Positions 19,196-28,699 of a stretch of 64,000 nt of DNA are shown here, one piece after another. The number at the start of each line of letters is the position of its first letter. The first letter of the stretch is position 1. A model generated the notes under the pieces. That model saw nothing but the letters and a program-made list of their open reading frames with translations. It searched no databases and was not told where the DNA came from. Location: assembly GCA_963806045.1 (NCBI GenBank), contig CAWDWP010000004.1, forward strand, positions 62,001 through 126,000. Direction: 5' to 3'. The position numbers were made by a program, and so were the translations under genes. This DNA comes from DATCHW01 sp963806045 (lineage in GTDB: Bacteria; Bacteroidota; Ignavibacteria; Tepidaquicellales; Tepidaquicellaceae).

Positions 19196-20172
19196 ATGAA
19201 TGTATTAGTTACAGGCGGAGCAGGGTATATTGGTTCGCATACAGTAAAAATGCTTATTGAAAAAGGGCATAATGTGACTGTTTTTGATAATCTCTCGAGA
19301 GGACATATTGAATCAGTTCCTAAAGGAATTCCATTTGAGAAAGTTGATATTCTGGATACTGATAAATTAAATACAGCTTTTAAAAAATATAGTTTTGATG
19401 CGATTATACATTTTGCTGCATTTGCATATGTTGGAGAGTCAGTAGAAAATCCTGCAATGTATTTCAGGAATAATGTATCAGGGAGTTCAAACCTGATAAG
19501 AATTGCAAATGAAAACGGAGTTAAGAAATTTGTATTTTCATCAACCTGTTCATTATATGGTAACCCTGAAATTATTCCGATATCAGAAAAGGAAAGTACT
19601 AAACCGATTAATCCATACGCAAAGACAAAATTTATTAGTTGAGGAAATACTTGATTTCTACGACATTTCCGTTGGAATGAAATATGCTGCTCTTAGATAT
19701 TTTAATGCAGCCGGCGCTTCGGATGATTCTTCCATCGGGGAAAGCCACGACCCTGAACCGCATCTGATACCACTGGTTTTGTTTTCAGCTTTAGGAAAAA
19801 GTGATAGTATTAAAATATTACGGTAATGATTATAATACGAAAGATGGAACCTGCATCAGGGATTATATTCACGTCAATGACCTTGCTGACGCACATATAA
19901 AAGCACTTGAATTATTAGATTCCAAAAATAAATCGGAAATAATTAATTTAGGCACAGGAAACGGTAATTCTGTTTTGGAGATAATTGATAAAGCCCGGGA
20001 AATAACCGGACGTGAGATTAAATCTGAAATTATTGAAAGACGTCCCGGCGACCCTGATATATTAGTTGCAGATAATAAAAAAGCAAAAGAAATATTAGGA
20101 TGGACTCCAAAATATAATCTTGAAAAAATAATCGAAACTGCCTGGAATTGGCATAAAAATAAAAAATACTAA
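19196..20172 (+). CDS. galE: UDP-glucose 4-epimerase (two frame breaks)
   Basis: Read through, this is a ~325-residue GalE: NAD motif GGAGYIGSHTV (residues 7-17), FDNLSRGH, HFAAFAYVGESV, FSSTCSLYG, PINPYAKTK (Y-x3-K), ALRYFNAAGA, RDYIHVNDLADAH and the C-terminal GWTPKYNLEKII. It interconverts UDP-glucose and UDP-galactose for surface glycans. One extra T in 19631-19633 breaks YAKTKLLVEEIL, and one extra T at 19818-19819 breaks SIKIYGNDYNTKDGT. Protein similarity resumes exactly in the next frame both times. ATG at 19196; a stretch of 205 bases upstream, shared with divergent polA, holds no clear gene. Confidence 0.88.
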
Positions 20173-20184
20173 TTAATTTAAAAT

Positions 20185-22380
20185 ATGATAAATATATCTA
20201 AAAAATATTTAAGTCTGATTATTTGTTTATTTATCTTTACAGGCTTAACTGCACAAAGCAAAAAGAATTTTACACTTGAAGAGCTTTTTGCAAAGAAAAC
20301 ATTTTTTGCTAAAGGTGTACCGGGATTTGAGTCGCTGAACGATGGGCAATTTTATACTTCGTTATCTTATGATGAAGATAAAAATGCATCGATTGTAAAA
20401 TATAATTTCAGCACCGGAGAAAAAGTTGAAACAATGGTTGAAGAAAAGGAATTAGTTCTAGACGGAACAAATGATTCAATCAAAATTGAAGATTATCAGT
20501 TTAATACAGACGAATCCAAAATTCTATTCTCAGTAACGAAAGAAAGAATTTACCGTTATTCGGCGACCAACGATTATTATGTATATGATTTGCAGACAAA
20601 AAAACTGAATAAAATAACCAGCAAACCTGCGATGTATGGGGCTTTTTCACCGGATGGCAATAAAATTTCATACGTAAGAGATAACAATTTATTTTATTAT
20701 GACCTCGCTAATAATACTGAAATACAAATTACAACGGACGGAAAAAAGAATAACATTATTAATGGTTCGGCAGACTGGGTTTATGAAGAGGAGTTCGGCT
20801 TGAAAGAAGGATTTATCTGGTCCCCGAACAGTGATAAGATTGCTTTCTTCAGATTCGATGAAAGCAATGTCCGTGAATACACTTACATTGACTATGACAG
20901 TTTATATCCCTCAAAATATTCTTATAAATATCCTGAAGCAGGTGAAGACAATTCTATTGTTGATGTTTATGTGTATGAATTATCAACGGCTAAATTATCA
21001 AAAGTGGATTTAGGTGAAGATAAAAATATTTACATTCCCAGAATAAAATGGACAAATGATAATGATAAATTTTGTATAATGAAACTTAACCGTTTACAAA
21101 ATGCAGTTGATGTGATTCTCGTTAATGCTACAGATATAAGCACAAAAGTAATCCTGCACGAGGAAAACAAATATTATCTTAATATAAATGAACTTTCATT
21201 TTTAAAAAATAATAATTTTATATGGCAAAGTGAACGGGATGGATTTAATCATTTATATCTTTATAATCTTGAAGGCCAGTTAATAAACCAGATTACAAAA
21301 GGTAAATTTGATGTTGCTGGCTTGACCGGAGTTGATGAGAAAAAAGGTTTGGTTTATTTTTCAACTTCCGATAATGAACCTATGGAAAGATATTTATATT
21401 CAATTAAACTTGATGGTTCTGACAAAAGGAAATTAACACCTGCCAAAGGATTCAATGCTGTGCAGTTCAATAAAGATTATACTTATTATATCGGCTATTA
21501 TTCAAACATAAATGAACCGGGAAATACATCAATTTATAAAGCAACTGGTGAAACGGTGAGAAAATTAGAGGATAATTCCGAATTAAAAAAGAAACTCGAA
21601 GATTACAATATTGGTAAATACGAATTTTTTAAATTCAAAACATCTGAAAGAATTGAACTTAACGGCTGGATGGTAAAACCCGTTAATTTCGATGCAGAAA
21701 AAAAATATCCTGTAATTATTTATGTTTACGGCGGTCCCGGAGCAAATACAGTAACAGATATATGGCAGGGCTATTTCGGATATTGGTATCAATATATGAC
21801 ACAGCAGGGGTTTATTGTTGTATCTGTTGATGGAAGAGGAACAAGCGGGAAGGGTGAGGAATTCAAAAAGTGCACTTATCTTCAGCTTGGTAAATATGAA
21901 ACAGAAGATATGATTGAGACTGCAAAATATCTTGGTTCTCTTTCTTATATTGACAAAAATAAAATCGGAATATTCGGATGGAGTTTTGGTGGATATATGT
22001 CGGCAATGTGTATCACAAAGGGGGCGGATTATTTTAATACTGCAGTGGCAGTTGCACCTGTGACGAACTGGAGATACTATGATAATATTTATATGGAAAG
22101 ATATATGCGGACACCACAGGAAAATGCGAGCGGGTATGACGATAATTCGCCGATAAATTTTGTAGATAAACTAAAAGGAAATTTCCTTATGATTCACGGA
22201 ACTGCAGACGATAATGTACATTTCCAGAACTCTGTGGAAATGGTGAAAGCTATGATTAAAGCAAATAAAAAGTTCGACTCTGAATATTATCCTGATAAGA
22301 ATCATAACATTGGCGGGGGATTAACGAGACTGCATCTTTTTACCAGAATTAGCGAGTACTTTATAAAGAATATGAAGTGA
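20185..22380 (+). CDS. Dipeptidyl peptidase IV family serine peptidase (S9)
   Basis: 731 residues with a signal peptide (residues 1-23, ending LTAQS). The N-terminal β-propeller (about 40-470) contains the DWVYEEEFGL segment whose paired Glu bind the substrate amino terminus in DPP IV. The α/β-hydrolase domain has the nucleophile in GWSFGGYMSA near residue 599, Asp in HGTADDNVHF near 675 and His in DKNHNIGGG near 706, so the triad is complete. It removes X-Pro/X-Ala dipeptides in the periplasm or at the surface and is typical of peptide-consuming Bacteroidota. 12 bases after galE. Confidence 0.93.
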   Translation: MINISKKYLSLIICLFIFTGLTAQSKKNFTLEELFAKKTFFAKGVPGFESLNDGQFYTSLSYDEDKNASIVKYNFSTGEKVETMVEEKELVLDGTNDSIKIEDYQFNTDESKILFSVTKERIYRYSATNDYYVYDLQTKKLNKITSKPAMYGAFSPDGNKISYVRDNNLFYYDLANNTEIQITTDGKKNNIINGSADWVYEEEFGLKEGFIWSPNSDKIAFFRFDESNVREYTYIDYDSLYPSKYSYKYPEAGEDNSIVDVYVYELSTAKLSKVDLGEDKNIYIPRIKWTNDNDKFCIMKLNRLQNAVDVILVNATDISTKVILHEENKYYLNINELSFLKNNNFIWQSERDGFNHLYLYNLEGQLINQITKGKFDVAGLTGVDEKKGLVYFSTSDNEPMERYLYSIKLDGSDKRKLTPAKGFNAVQFNKDYTYYIGYYSNINEPGNTSIYKATGETVRKLEDNSELKKKLEDYNIGKYEFFKFKTSERIELNGWMVKPVNFDAEKKYPVIIYVYGGPGANTVTDIWQGYFGYWYQYMTQQGFIVVSVDGRGTSGKGEEFKKCTYLQLGKYETEDMIETAKYLGSLSYIDKNKIGIFGWSFGGYMSAMCITKGADYFNTAVAVAPVTNWRYYDNIYMERYMRTPQENASGYDDNSPINFVDKLKGNFLMIHGTADDNVHFQNSVEMVKAMIKANKKFDSEYYPDKNHNIGGGLTRLHLFTRISEYFIKNMK

Positions 22381-22446
22381 AAAAATAAAGCCTAAAAAAG
22401 TGCATATTATTTTTGTTATAAGAAAGAAAATCTGATTTCGAAGAAT

Positions 22447-22476
22447 AAAAAAAAGCCCTTCAAAAGGGCTTTTCTT
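22447..22476. terminator. Bidirectional terminator between dipeptidyl peptidase and tRNA-Thr
   Basis: AAAAGCCCTT (22451-22460) pairs with AAGGGCTTTT (22464-22473), a 10-bp stem with a 3-base loop, flanked by A and T tracts. It can end the plus-strand peptidase gene and the minus-strand tRNA. Confidence 0.85.
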
Positions 22477-22477
22477 T

Positions 22478-22553
22478 TGGAGCTGGCGGAGGGATTTGAA
22501 CCCCCGACCGGTTGATTACAAATCAACTGCTCTACCAACTGAGCTACGCCAGC
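22478..22553 (-). tRNA. tRNA-Thr (anticodon TGT)
   Basis: On the minus strand the sequence folds as a complete cloverleaf: acceptor GCTGGCG/CGCCAGC, a D-arm with AGCTCAGTTGGTAGAGC, anticodon stem GTTGA/TCAAC with loop TTTGTAA (anticodon TGT), and a T-arm GGGGGTTCAAATCCCTC. Discriminator T is followed by CCA at 22478-22480, so the 3' end appears encoded. Confidence 0.95.
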
Positions 22554-22688
22554 AAGAATTACAAATTTAATTTTTTTTAATACTTAATTCAACTTAAAAT
22601 TTTTTATTAATTTTGACAGATTTTAAAATGTTTTTTGAAAGAAATGGATTTTTGAGCCTGTAAATTTTTCTTGTCTTTAACCCCCCTG

Positions 22689-22709
22689 CCCCCCTTTGTA
22701 AAAGGGGGG
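22689..22709. repeat. C-rich/G-rich hairpin, candidate dispersed repeat
   Basis: CCCCCCTTT (22689-22697) pairs perfectly with AAAGGGGGG (22701-22709) around GTA, preceded by TTAACCCCCCTG. It is strikingly GC-rich for this chromosome and lies in the 265-base gap between tRNA-Thr and the lytic transglycosylase. Hairpins of this type recur between genes in many Bacteroidota, but only one copy is in this window. No gene is seen in the gap. Confidence 0.5.
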
Positions 22710-22818
22710 AAAATAGAGATTAAATTTTATTCTAAGAACTTTAACCTCAACTCCTGCATATAGGGAAGCTTAGAGACTTTGTAAAAGGGAGCGTACAGGG
22801 TCATAATATAATCAGTTT

Positions 22819-25479
22819 CTATTTCTTTTTGCCGGTGTCTTTTATGAAGATTTTTAATTCCTGTCCTACCGTGATTTTATCTCTTTTAAGTGAATTCCAT
22901 TCCATTAAGTTTTCTATCGTAACATCGTACTCATCCGCAATCTTCCGGAGCTTATCACCTTTTTTAACTTTATAAGTTATCTTTTTGGTCTTTCCAGTCG
23001 TTTTCTCTTTCGAGGTTTTAGTTTTAGAATCTGATACAGTCAAAACTTGCCCTACTAATATTTTATCATTCTCCAAATCATTCCAATCCAGTAAATCATC
23101 TACTGTTACGCCGTATTTATCTGCTATTCCTGTAAGGTTTTCTCCTTCAATTACTTTATGGGTTTTTGATTTTGAATTTTTAGTTGATGTTTTCTCTTTT
23201 GTGGTTTCATCTTTTGAAGTCTTTTTGCCGGGATCTGAAACAACCAGAACCTGCCCGACAAGAATTTTATCATTCTCAAGGTTATTCCAGTCCATAATAT
23301 CATCAATAGTCACACCATAATTATCTGCAATGCCGGAGAGATTTTCACCTTCAGTTACTTTATGGGTTTTTGATTTAGAATTCTTATTAGTAGTTTTTTC
23401 TTTTACATCTTTCTTTTGCGGCTGAACAACTATTAATTCCTGTCCTACAAGTATTTTATCTCTCTCAAGCTCGTTCCACTCTTTCAAATCGTCAACTGTT
23501 ACATCATACATTCCGGCTATCGTTGAGAGATATTCTCCTTCTGCAACGATATGTTTAGTAGTTTTAGTTTTTTTCTCAGAAGTTTCAATTTTTTTATTTG
23601 AATAAACTTTAAGTTTTTGTCCGACAAGTATTTTATCATCTTTAAGGTTATTCCAGTCTATTATATCCTGTATCGTCACGCCATAAAGTTCTGCCAAAAG
23701 ACCGATAGAATCACCTTCTTTCACTGTATAAGATTGTTCTTTTTTATTAATTGGTATATTTTTCTTTGTGGTTTCTTTTTTCTCTTCTTTTTTTATTTCA
23801 GGTTGTTTGTTATTCTCTTTTTTCTTTTTCTCGGTTTTTTCATCTCTATATGAAGTAGTATCAGGCTTTTTAATTTCCGAATTTGATGAGTCAGGTTTTG
23901 GTTCTACAATTCCATAAAGTTTATTATAAGCGGACTGCGATAAATATATATTCAACCCCTGGTTCGATTTGGGGTAAGTTCCGACAGGGATGCTGTTCCA
24001 AATCCTGATATCCGAAGCCCTCACTTTGAAAGAATCGGCAATGGATTTAAGGTTATCATTATTTTTGAATGTGTAAGTTATTTTCTTTTTATTCTGAGTA
24101 CTAACTACATATTTATCATCACCGGGATTGTATCCATCCACTTTAAAATAACTTCCTACGGGTTCATCACCATACAACGCTTCTTCATTACCGGCAAATT
24201 CCGGAATGAACATTCCATTTCTTTCAAACTCTGACGATTTTTTGAAATTAGATACAAACTTATCATGACTGCCCTGGGGAATCCGGAGTTGATAGGGGAC
24301 ATCATACTGAGGCAAAGCATCCTGTAGTAATTCAGGGTTCAAATCCCTTATGGTTTCAACATCTGTCTCTGCAAAATCTGCAAGCTGGTCAAAAGTTAAA
24401 TTTGCTTTTATATTTAACCTGTCAAATGAAAGCGGTTTGGCATATTCAACATTTTTGAAACCATAACTTTCCGGGTCTCTAAATATGTAAGAAATTGCCA
24501 GAATTGAAGGAACATAATTTTTAGTTTCGCCCGGTAAATATCCGCGGATATCCCAAAAATCTTTGGAACCGCTTTTGCTCATTGCACTTGTAATTCTTCC
24601 CGGACCTGCATTATAAGATGCAAACGCCAGGTACCAATCGTTAAACGACCGGAACAAATCTTTTAAATGTCTTGCAGCAGCATCCGTTGATTTTTCAAAA
24701 TCTCTCCGGTCATCCCGATAACTATCCTGATATAGCCCATAAGATGACCCAGTTGAAGGCATAAACTGCCATAGACCAACCGCACCAGCTTTGGAAATAA
24801 TAGTGGGGCTCAGACCCGATTCCTGGACAGACAGATAAATTATTTCTTCGGGAGCGTTGTGGAATCTGATGATTTTTCGCATAAGAGGAAAATATTTTCC
24901 GGAGCGATATAATGTTTTATCGATAAATCCGCGTCCACGGTCCGTCTTTGAGAAAAAGTCAATGTATTCATCGACTAAATTATTTCTAATTAGAGGTAAA
25001 TCACTACCGTTCGGTAGCGGTTCAACATCTACATTTGTAAATACATTTACCTTCTCATATTTGATATTAAAACGGGTTGCTAATTTAAATACATTACTCT
25101 TTTCATCTATATCTAATTGCGAAGCAAGATAATCCTGAACTATCGATTTCCCCAATTCATTGTAATCGCTTTTCCATTGGACATTTCTTGGATTGTCAAA
25201 AATCTTCATATCAACATCATATATCACCGAAACGGATTTCTCATATGATTTTTGAGATGAAGATTTTTTGTCTTCCTGGAATGATTTCAAAGCTTCCTGA
25301 TAATTTTTATAAGCACTGTTCAGAGCAGAATAAACACTTGCAGAATCTATAATTCTCTGTGCATCAGGGTTTTCTTCAACTTTTGAGGAACAACCCGATA
25401 AAAACGCTGAGATTCCTAAAAATATGGCAAAGATAATTAATAAAGACTTTTTGCCTCTTTCAAGAGTTTTATTAGCCAT
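22819..25479 (-). CDS. Membrane-bound lytic murein transglycosylase (MltD-like) with six LysM repeats
   Basis: 886 residues. An N-terminal lipoprotein signal ends in the lipobox LSGC (Cys30). After a helical spacer the lysozyme-like SLT domain (about 205-330) shows the catalytic Glu in VQESGLSPTIISKAGAVGLW, then QFMPSTGSSYGL and ASYNAGPGRI. The C-terminal half holds one divergent LysM (near 460) and five close copies, each ~45 residues with an IxDWNxLxxDKIxVGQxL core, separated by K/E/T-rich linkers. It cleaves peptidoglycan glycan strands from an outer-membrane anchor. Tandem LysM similarity suggests recent repeat expansion. Frame intact. Confidence 0.92.
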   Translation of the reverse strand: MANKTLERGKKSLLIIFAIFLGISAFLSGCSSKVEENPDAQRIIDSASVYSALNSAYKNYQEALKSFQEDKKSSSQKSYEKSVSVIYDVDMKIFDNPRNVQWKSDYNELGKSIVQDYLASQLDIDEKSNVFKLATRFNIKYEKVNVFTNVDVEPLPNGSDLPLIRNNLVDEYIDFFSKTDRGRGFIDKTLYRSGKYFPLMRKIIRFHNAPEEIIYLSVQESGLSPTIISKAGAVGLWQFMPSTGSSYGLYQDSYRDDRRDFEKSTDAAARHLKDLFRSFNDWYLAFASYNAGPGRITSAMSKSGSKDFWDIRGYLPGETKNYVPSILAISYIFRDPESYGFKNVEYAKPLSFDRLNIKANLTFDQLADFAETDVETIRDLNPELLQDALPQYDVPYQLRIPQGSHDKFVSNFKKSSEFERNGMFIPEFAGNEEALYGDEPVGSYFKVDGYNPGDDKYVVSTQNKKKITYTFKNNDNLKSIADSFKVRASDIRIWNSIPVGTYPKSNQGLNIYLSQSAYNKLYGIVEPKPDSSNSEIKKPDTTSYRDEKTEKKKKENNKQPEIKKEEKKETTKKNIPINKKEQSYTVKEGDSIGLLAELYGVTIQDIIDWNNLKDDKILVGQKLKVYSNKKIETSEKKTKTTKHIVAEGEYLSTIAGMYDVTVDDLKEWNELERDKILVGQELIVVQPQKKDVKEKTTNKNSKSKTHKVTEGENLSGIADNYGVTIDDIMDWNNLENDKILVGQVLVVSDPGKKTSKDETTKEKTSTKNSKSKTHKVIEGENLTGIADKYGVTVDDLLDWNDLENDKILVGQVLTVSDSKTKTSKEKTTGKTKKITYKVKKGDKLRKIADEYDVTIENLMEWNSLKRDKITVGQELKIFIKDTGKKK

Positions 25480-25585
25480 AATAGTTTATTATTTTATAGT
25501 AAAAAATAGATGTTAATGATAGTAAATTCAAGTTATTTTTAAATTAACCACTTAACTACTATATTTTTAATATAATTAAGAAATA

Positions 25586-25616
25586 AAAACACCGGTTTTT
25601 GAATAACCGGTGTTTT
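25586..25616. terminator. Intrinsic terminator downstream of the small exported protein
   Basis: AAAACACCGGTT (25586-25597) pairs with AACCGGTGTTTT (25605-25616), a 12-bp perfect stem with a 7-base loop and flanking A/T tracts. It lies just past the stop of the minus-strand gene that ends at 25642. Confidence 0.85.
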
Positions 25617-25641
25617 AAATTGAAGGTTCTTAAATGAATTT

Positions 25642-26013
25642 TCAGACTTGAGTTTTCTCTGCGAGATTTATTTCATAAAAGAATATATTTCCTTTATATT
25701 TTGTACCAGTCCATAAATTCTTGGATGAGATTTTTTTACTTAAATAACTATTCAAAACTTTATTAGTACCGTTTACACCGATTAATTTTATTTTACCATT
25801 CGGTTCTACCGTGATTACGACTGTGGCTTTTCCCGTAATATTTTTATCACAAAAGCTCAGATAGACGGGTAGATTTAGTACATCTATAATTTCTTCTTTT
25901 ATCTGGTGATTAAGAGATTGCACTTTTAAATCACCCGGATCTGCAGCTGCAAAACCTGCAGATGCGAAGCCGAAGATTGCGGCTATCATTATTAGATTTA
26001 TTAGTTTTTTCAT
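25642..26013 (-). CDS. Small exported protein of unknown function, TonB-C-like β region possible
   Basis: About 123 residues from the ATG at 26013. I prefer that start because a GGAAGGAG ribosome-binding site lies just upstream; a TTG start at 26034 would sit inside it. Residues 1-24 are a signal peptide (MKKLINLIMIAAIFGFASAG). The mature part has GKATVVITVEPNGKIKLIGV, a strand pattern resembling the C-terminal domain of TonB-like periplasmic proteins, but without the usual proline region. I do not recognise a specific family. It is flanked by a strong terminator, so likely monocistronic. Confidence 0.65.
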   Translation of the reverse strand: MKKLINLIMIAAIFGFASAGFAAADPGDLKVQSLNHQIKEEIIDVLNLPVYLSFCDKNITGKATVVITVEPNGKIKLIGVNGTNKVLNSYLSKKISSKNLWTGTKYKGNIFFYEINLAEKTQV

Positions 26014-26118
26014 TTTTATTGTTTCTCCTTCCAATTATTTTGTTACTTAATGGTATTTACGTTAATGAAAATATTAAGTTGCAAGTTACAAAATATAATC
26101 TAAAAAGCCAGGTATAAA

Positions 26119-27096
26119 TTGGAGAAAAACTATAAGTTAAGTGTCCCTGATGTACATCAGAAATTAAGAATAGATAAGTATATCACGCAGTTTATTGAAA
26201 ATGCATCAAGGACTAAAGTCCAGAAATCAATTAATCTGGGGAATGTGACCGTCAACGGCAACTTTATTAAATCCAATTACATAGTAAAACCGTTCGATGA
26301 AATTGAAATCGAACTGCCGGTTCCTGAAAAGCAGGATGTACTCCCCGAGAACATTCCACTGGATATTGTTTTTGAAGATGATTACCTGATGATAGTGAAT
26401 AAACCTGCAGGGATGGTGACACATCCGGCTTATAAAAACTATAGTGGTACTCTTGTAAATGCAATTATGTATTACTCTGAAACGAAAAAGGACAGACTAT
26501 CCAACCTGAACGGTTTCGAGAGAGCGGGTATTGTACACAGACTCGATAAAGATACTTCAGGTCTTATTGTAATTGCAAAAGATGAAATTACACACAGAAA
26601 GCTTTCGGACCAGTTTTTCAAACATACAATAGAACGGGAATATAATGCATTGATATGGGGCAGACTCCATGTCAAATCAGGAGTTATTGAAAAAAAACTT
26701 GGCAGGGATAAAAAAGACAGGAAAAAAGTGGCAGTCGTTTCTGATGATGATATTGGTAAGACAGCGATTACTACTTATGAAGTTCTGACTGAATATGATA
26801 TTCTTTCATTGGTAAAATTAGTATTGAAAACAGGCAGAACACATCAAATCAGAGTTCATTTAGCATCAGCCGGGCACCCTGTTTTTGGGGATATTACATA
26901 TGGAGGAAGGGAGCCTCACTCAATAAATCTTACTGCAAAATTGAAGTTGCAGATAAAAAACCTTCTTGAAATAATGCCCCGTCAGGCACTGCATGCAAAA
27001 GTATTAGGATTCATACATCCTATCACGAAGGAAAAATTAAGATTTGAATCTGATTTACCGGCAGATATTATGAGTGTAATTGAAAAATTAAATTAA
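26119..27096 (+). CDS. rluD: RluA/RluD family 23S rRNA pseudouridine synthase
   Basis: 325 residues. An N-terminal S4 RNA-binding domain (about 16-75: RIDKYITQFIENASRTKVQK) precedes the catalytic domain with HRLDKDTSGLIVIAKD near residue 140, whose Asp is the nucleophile. ARTHQIRVHLASAGHPVFGD appears as GRTHQIRVHLASAGHPVFGD. RluD modifies helix 69 of 23S rRNA in the large subunit; assignment to RluD rather than another RluA-type enzyme rests on the S4 domain and length. TTG start. The stop overlaps the end of the convergent methyltransferase gene. Confidence 0.9.
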   Translation: MEKNYKLSVPDVHQKLRIDKYITQFIENASRTKVQKSINLGNVTVNGNFIKSNYIVKPFDEIEIELPVPEKQDVLPENIPLDIVFEDDYLMIVNKPAGMVTHPAYKNYSGTLVNAIMYYSETKKDRLSNLNGFERAGIVHRLDKDTSGLIVIAKDEITHRKLSDQFFKHTIEREYNALIWGRLHVKSGVIEKKLGRDKKDRKKVAVVSDDDIGKTAITTYEVLTEYDILSLVKLVLKTGRTHQIRVHLASAGHPVFGDITYGGREPHSINLTAKLKLQIKNLLEIMPRQALHAKVLGFIHPITKEKLRFESDLPADIMSVIEKLN

Positions 27097-27536
27097 AATA
27101 CAAAAGGTATAATTTTTTTAGTCCTTTTTACATAATCTTTATAATCATCAAATTCCTTCAATAATATATTTTCCTCAAATTTCATTTTAATAATTAATAC
27201 GATTAATAAGATTAAATAAATAATAAATCGTATGATTGTAAAATAATTTATAATGAGACATATCAGACTTACAATGATTGTTGCATACATCGGGTGGCGG
27301 ATGTATCGATAAGGACCTTTATAAACAAAAATTGCTCCCGTTTTCAAATCGGGAGCAATGTTAAAATTAAATTTCATTATCAAAATTGCATATATTCCGG
27401 GTAGAAGAGAAAGAATAAAAATAATCAGCAAAATCAAATTATCAGGAACTATCTTATCTGTTATCAGAATATATCCTGCGGTTACGAACTGTAAAAGAAC
27501 TAATAAAAATGATTTGAATGATTTAAATCTGAACAC
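27093..27536 (-). CDS. Isoprenylcysteine carboxyl methyltransferase-like membrane protein
   Basis: 147 residues with about four membrane segments. The C-terminal cofactor-binding segment GPYRYIRHPMYATIIVSL is the ICMT/PEMT-family SAM-binding motif (RHPxY), and a terminal helix with FEENILLKEFDDYKDYVKRT completes it. Bacterial members methylate unknown small substrates or lipids. It directly abuts the upstream nitroreductase gene (shared boundary base 27536), suggesting translational coupling, and converges on rluD with a 4-base overlap. Confidence 0.8.
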   Translation of the reverse strand: MFRFKSFKSFLLVLLQFVTAGYILITDKIVPDNLILLIIFILSLLPGIYAILIMKFNFNIAPDLKTGAIFVYKGPYRYIRHPMYATIIVSLICLIINYFTIIRFIIYLILLIVLIIKMKFEENILLKEFDDYKDYVKRTKKIIPFVF

Positions 27537-28591
27537 TAATCTTCCTCAATATCAGATATGTCGTTCAGGGATAAAATCACTTCATCTACATCTCTTCTGG
27601 GAGTTGGTTTAACTTGTTTACCGTATCCCATACGGATTATTAATTGAGGATACCCTTTTAGCCCGAGCAATTCTCTTAATTTCATATTCAGTTCAGGAAC
27701 TTCAATTGGCTGATTTAAATATGAAGCAGAAATTCCTTCATCAGCAGCGATAAGCAGTAATCTTGATAGTGACATCCCGGTGAACAACCAGTCAATAGGA
27801 TTATTTTCCTTACATTCAAGAACAGCCAGAACGGGAGAACCTTTAACCATGTTTCTGTCCCGTGCAGCTTGTATATCGCCCCATTCGAGGTTGCCAATGA
27901 AGAACGGACCTGCATAGGAGATAAGATCATTCATACCGAATGCATATCCGGGAATTCCATCTTTACTATTCTTCCGGTTGGGATGAACCCACTGGGCTAA
28001 TTCACGGCAGAAACTTTTATCTTCACATTGTTTTCTGTCTCCCCGTTCAATGAGTTTAAGGGCATCTTCTCTTTTTGCTTCGTCTTTTATAATCATTAAG
28101 TTAATTCTTTCATCGTATACGCAAGCTTCAAATTTTTGCAGAATTAATCCATCGATTCCCTGTTCGGCAAATTGTGTTCTGTTGGTTCTTCTATTTGGGA
28201 TAGCTTTGAATAATTTAGTATCATTTTCCGAAGGTTCATATTTTTTGCCAATCATTATTCTGGCGAGTAAATCATTATCACCTTCATCAGGATAATAATT
28301 AATAATTGGTTCATAACCGAAGTATTTCATTGCAACGAGTAAGTTTTCCAATGCAGCACCAACACTTATTATCAATTCAGTATCTTCAGGGTCTATGACC
28401 GGTAATGCTCTTGTCCTGTCTGCAATTACATCAAGTGAATCCTCATTTAATTTAAAAAGCCATGGCTGTGTATTATGTCCAGAAGGAGCTAATATTGCAT
28501 AACTCACAAAAAATTTCATCTTTTCCTGTATCGTTCCATTTACGGGAAAATCATTTTCGCTTATTTCCCAGGCTAAAGTATTTCTTCTCAT
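27536..28591 (-). CDS. Acg-type nitroreductase-family FMN protein
   Basis: 351 residues, no signal peptide. It contains the Acg-family variant of the nitroreductase fold: APSGHNTQPWLFKL at about residues 35-48 (FMN-contacting), an internal duplication with ERRTNRTQF-like PNRRTNRTQF, and a late GYGKQVKPTPRRDVDEVI. Acg-type proteins were described in Mycobacterium as flavin-binding proteins that may store rather than turn over FMN; the activity here is unknown. Start ATG at 28591 is clear. It is the first gene of a two-gene unit with the ICMT-like methyltransferase. Confidence 0.8.
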   Translation of the reverse strand: MRRNTLAWEISENDFPVNGTIQEKMKFFVSYAILAPSGHNTQPWLFKLNEDSLDVIADRTRALPVIDPEDTELIISVGAALENLLVAMKYFGYEPIINYYPDEGDNDLLARIMIGKKYEPSENDTKLFKAIPNRRTNRTQFAEQGIDGLILQKFEACVYDERINLMIIKDEAKREDALKLIERGDRKQCEDKSFCRELAQWVHPNRKNSKDGIPGYAFGMNDLISYAGPFFIGNLEWGDIQAARDRNMVKGSPVLAVLECKENNPIDWLFTGMSLSRLLLIAADEGISASYLNQPIEVPELNMKLRELLGLKGYPQLIIRMGYGKQVKPTPRRDVDEVILSLNDISDIEED

Positions 28592-28699
28592 TATAATTAT
28601 TGTTTATTTATTAAATATCTTAAACTCTAATGTAATCTTTGATTCAAATTTCACAAATATAATCATAAAGAAAATTTAATGAAATTGTAATTTTCAATT

